Below are positions 4,727 through 6,142 of a stretch of DNA of 6,142 nt, one piece after another. Source of the DNA: Actinomycetes bacterium. GTDB lineage: Bacteria; Actinomycetota; CALGFH01. The notes beneath the pieces are model-generated. The model did not search any database. It saw only the letters and a list, made by a program, of their open reading frames with translations, and was not told where the DNA came from. Location of the stretch: assembly GCA_030152105.1 (NCBI GenBank), contig JASLIH010000137.1, positions 1-6,142 of the forward strand, given 5' to 3'. The position numbers and the translations under genes were made by a program. Every line of letters starts with the position of its first letter. The first letter of the stretch is position 1.

Positions 4727-6142
4727 GTGCCAGACGACGAGGACCGCTCAGCGGTCGAGCAGGCGCGCCGGGTCAAGCTGGCCCGGCTGCGGGCGGCCGG
4801 GATCGAGACCTACCCGGTCGGCTTCCGGCGCACCCACACCCTCGAGGAGATCCGCCGGGTCTGGGACCACCAGCTGAAGAACGGCCAGGAGTCGGACGAC
4901 GTCGTCCGGGTGGCCGGCCGGATCGTGCTCAAGCGCTCCATGGGCCGCCTCGCCTTCTGGACCGTGCGCCACGACGGCCACGAGCTCCAGGTGATGCTCA
5001 CGGTGCAGGCGCTGGGGACCGAGCAGTTCGAGGTCGTGGTCGACCTGGACGTCGGCGACTGGGTCGGGGTCCAGGGCCCGGTCGTCAAGACCAGGCGGGG
5101 CGAGCTGTCGGTCAAGGCGACCGAGGTGTACCTGCTCGGCAAGGCCCTGCGGCCCCTGCCCGACAAGTGGAAGGGCCTGACCGACGTCGAGGTCCGCTCC
5201 CGCCAGCGCGAGCTCGACCTGGCCGTCAACCCGGCGGCCATGCGGGCCATGCGGGTGCGCTCCCGGGTAGTGCGGTCCCTGCGCGACTCGATGCTGGCCC
5301 GGGGCTTCCTCGAGGTCGAGACCCCGATCCTCAACCCGGTCCCCGGAGGCGCCCTGGCCCGGCCGTTCGTCACCCACCACAACGCGCTCGACACCGACCT
5401 CTATCTCAGGGTGGCCTCTGAGCTGTACCTGAAGCGGCTGCTGGTCGGCGGGGTGGACCGGGTGTTCGAGCTGGGGCGGGTGTTCCGCAACGAGGGCGTC
5501 GACGCCACCCACAACACCGAGTTCACCATGCTGGAGTCGAACTCTGCGTTCCAGGACTACCGGGACATGATGGAGCTGGCCCGCGAGGTCATCCAGGAGG
5601 CGGCCGACGCCGTGGGCGGGCGCCGGGTGACCTACCAGGGCCGCGAGATCGACCTTGACGGCGACTGGGACGAGGTCACCATGCTCGACGCCGTCCGGGA
5701 GGCCATCGGCCAGCCCGACCTGGCCTATGACTGGCCGCTGGACCGGGTCCGGGAGCTGTGCCACCAGCACGGGGTGGCCACCGAGCCCGGCTGGGCCACC
5801 GGCAAGCTGGTCCTGGAGCTGTACGAGAAGCACGCCGAGCAGCGGATCACCGGCCCGACCTTCGTGACCGACTACCCGGTCGAGGTCTCGCCCCTGGCCC
5901 ACCCGCACCGCGACGACCCCTTCGTGACCGAGCGCTTCGAGCTGATCATCCTCGGCCGCGAGTACGCCAACGCCTTCTCGGAGCTGACCGACCCCGACGA
6001 GCAGCGCCGCCGCCTGGAGGAGCAGGCGCTCGCCAAGGCAGGCGGCGACCAGGACGCGATGATGGTCGACGAAGCCTACCTGCGCGCGCTCGAACTCGGC
6101 CTGCCGCCCAACGCCGGCCTCGGCATCGGCGTGGACCGTCTG
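4727..6142 (+). CDS. lysS: Lysyl-tRNA synthetase, class II (3'-partial)
   Basis: Charges tRNA-Lys with lysine using ATP; cytosolic, normally a homodimer. From GTG 4727, 472 residues fit in the window, and about 25 more are expected after motif 3. Residues about 55-140 form the anticodon-binding OB fold (VVRVAGRIVLKRSMGRLAFW). Then come KGLTDVEVRSRQRELDL (149-165), motif 1 around FLEVETP (194-200), GGALARPFVTHHNALD, SELYLKRLLVGG with E232, and motif 2, GRVFRNEG, with R254. Next are TFVTDYPVEVSPLA (378-391), HRDDPFVTERFEL, NAFSEL with N415, F417 and E419, and the start of motif 3, GLGIGVDRL (464-472). The OB fold rules out the EpmA paralogue. The segment after motif 2 is odd: HNTEFTMLESNSAFQDY replaces the usual HNPEFTMLExYxAYADY. 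This puts Asn272 where E. coli has Tyr280 in the lysine pocket, and Ser231 replaces the usual Pro before E232. No earlier in-frame start is better placed. Confidence 0.97.
   Translation, partial: MPDDEDRSAVEQARRVKLARLRAAGIETYPVGFRRTHTLEEIRRVWDHQLKNGQESDDVVRVAGRIVLKRSMGRLAFWTVRHDGHELQVMLTVQALGTEQFEVVVDLDVGDWVGVQGPVVKTRRGELSVKATEVYLLGKALRPLPDKWKGLTDVEVRSRQRELDLAVNPAAMRAMRVRSRVVRSLRDSMLARGFLEVETPILNPVPGGALARPFVTHHNALDTDLYLRVASELYLKRLLVGGVDRVFELGRVFRNEGVDATHNTEFTMLESNSAFQDYRDMMELAREVIQEAADAVGGRRVTYQGREIDLDGDWDEVTMLDAVREAIGQPDLAYDWPLDRVRELCHQHGVATEPGWATGKLVLELYEKHAEQRITGPTFVTDYPVEVSPLAHPHRDDPFVTERFELIILGREYANAFSELTDPDEQRRRLEEQALAKAGGDQDAMMVDEAYLRALELGLPPNAGLGIGVDRL

Noticed and set aside
4748..5908. 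386-residue open frame on the - strand opposite lysS
   Set aside because: It is antisense to strongly conserved LysRS motifs and has a His/Asp/Gly/Leu-rich peptide typical of reverse frames.

Overview
The window is about 6.1 kb of very GC-rich DNA. All supported genes lie on the + strand. Dense coding, frequent GTG starts, short gene overlaps and the order nadB-nadC-coaX-(small membrane protein)-lysS point to a member of the Actinomycetota, where NAD and CoA cofactor genes commonly sit next to lysS. The intergenic repeats and an unusual LysRS active-site segment suggest a non-model, possibly uncultured lineage; the sequence alone does not fix the taxon.

Layout: (1) 2-1351 is the 3' three quarters of nadB (L-aspartate oxidase). 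It carries an unusually long, low-complexity linker with a 15-bp minisatellite at 791-880. (2) 1330-1471 is a block of three imperfect 47-48 bp direct repeats, the first covering the nadB stop. (3) 1490-2383 is nadC (quinolinate phosphoribosyltransferase). (4) 2386-3201 is coaX (type III pantothenate kinase), almost touching nadC. (5) 3194-3820 is a two-helix membrane protein of unknown function that overlaps coaX by 8 bases. (6) 3821-4180 is a gene-free stretch of 360 bases, rich in strong hairpins. It opens with a perfect 16-bp inverted repeat whose loop and right arm also form a G-quadruplex motif. (7) 4181-4647 is the wreck of an APC-superfamily permease: its N-terminus with the first transmembrane helix is joined out of frame to its extreme C-terminus, with the middle missing. 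(8) 4727-6142 is lysS (class II lysyl-tRNA synthetase), cut by the window end about 25 codons before its expected stop.

How the genes work together: NadB oxidises aspartate to iminoaspartate, NadA (not seen, probably upstream) condenses it to quinolinate, and NadC makes nicotinate mononucleotide, so nadB and nadC are consecutive parts of de novo NAD synthesis. CoaX starts CoA synthesis from pantothenate. nadC, coaX and the membrane protein are tightly packed and probably translationally coupled. The hairpin at 3832-3880 probably ends that transcript. The permease remnant and lysS look like separate units, each followed or preceded by its own candidate signals.

I found no CRISPR array, tRNA, rRNA, transposase or defence system. 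The points most worth a second look are the internally deleted permease with its structured leader, the hairpin/G-quadruplex overlap, the 47-bp repeats, the NadB linker minisatellite, and the loss of a conserved lysine-pocket tyrosine in LysRS.
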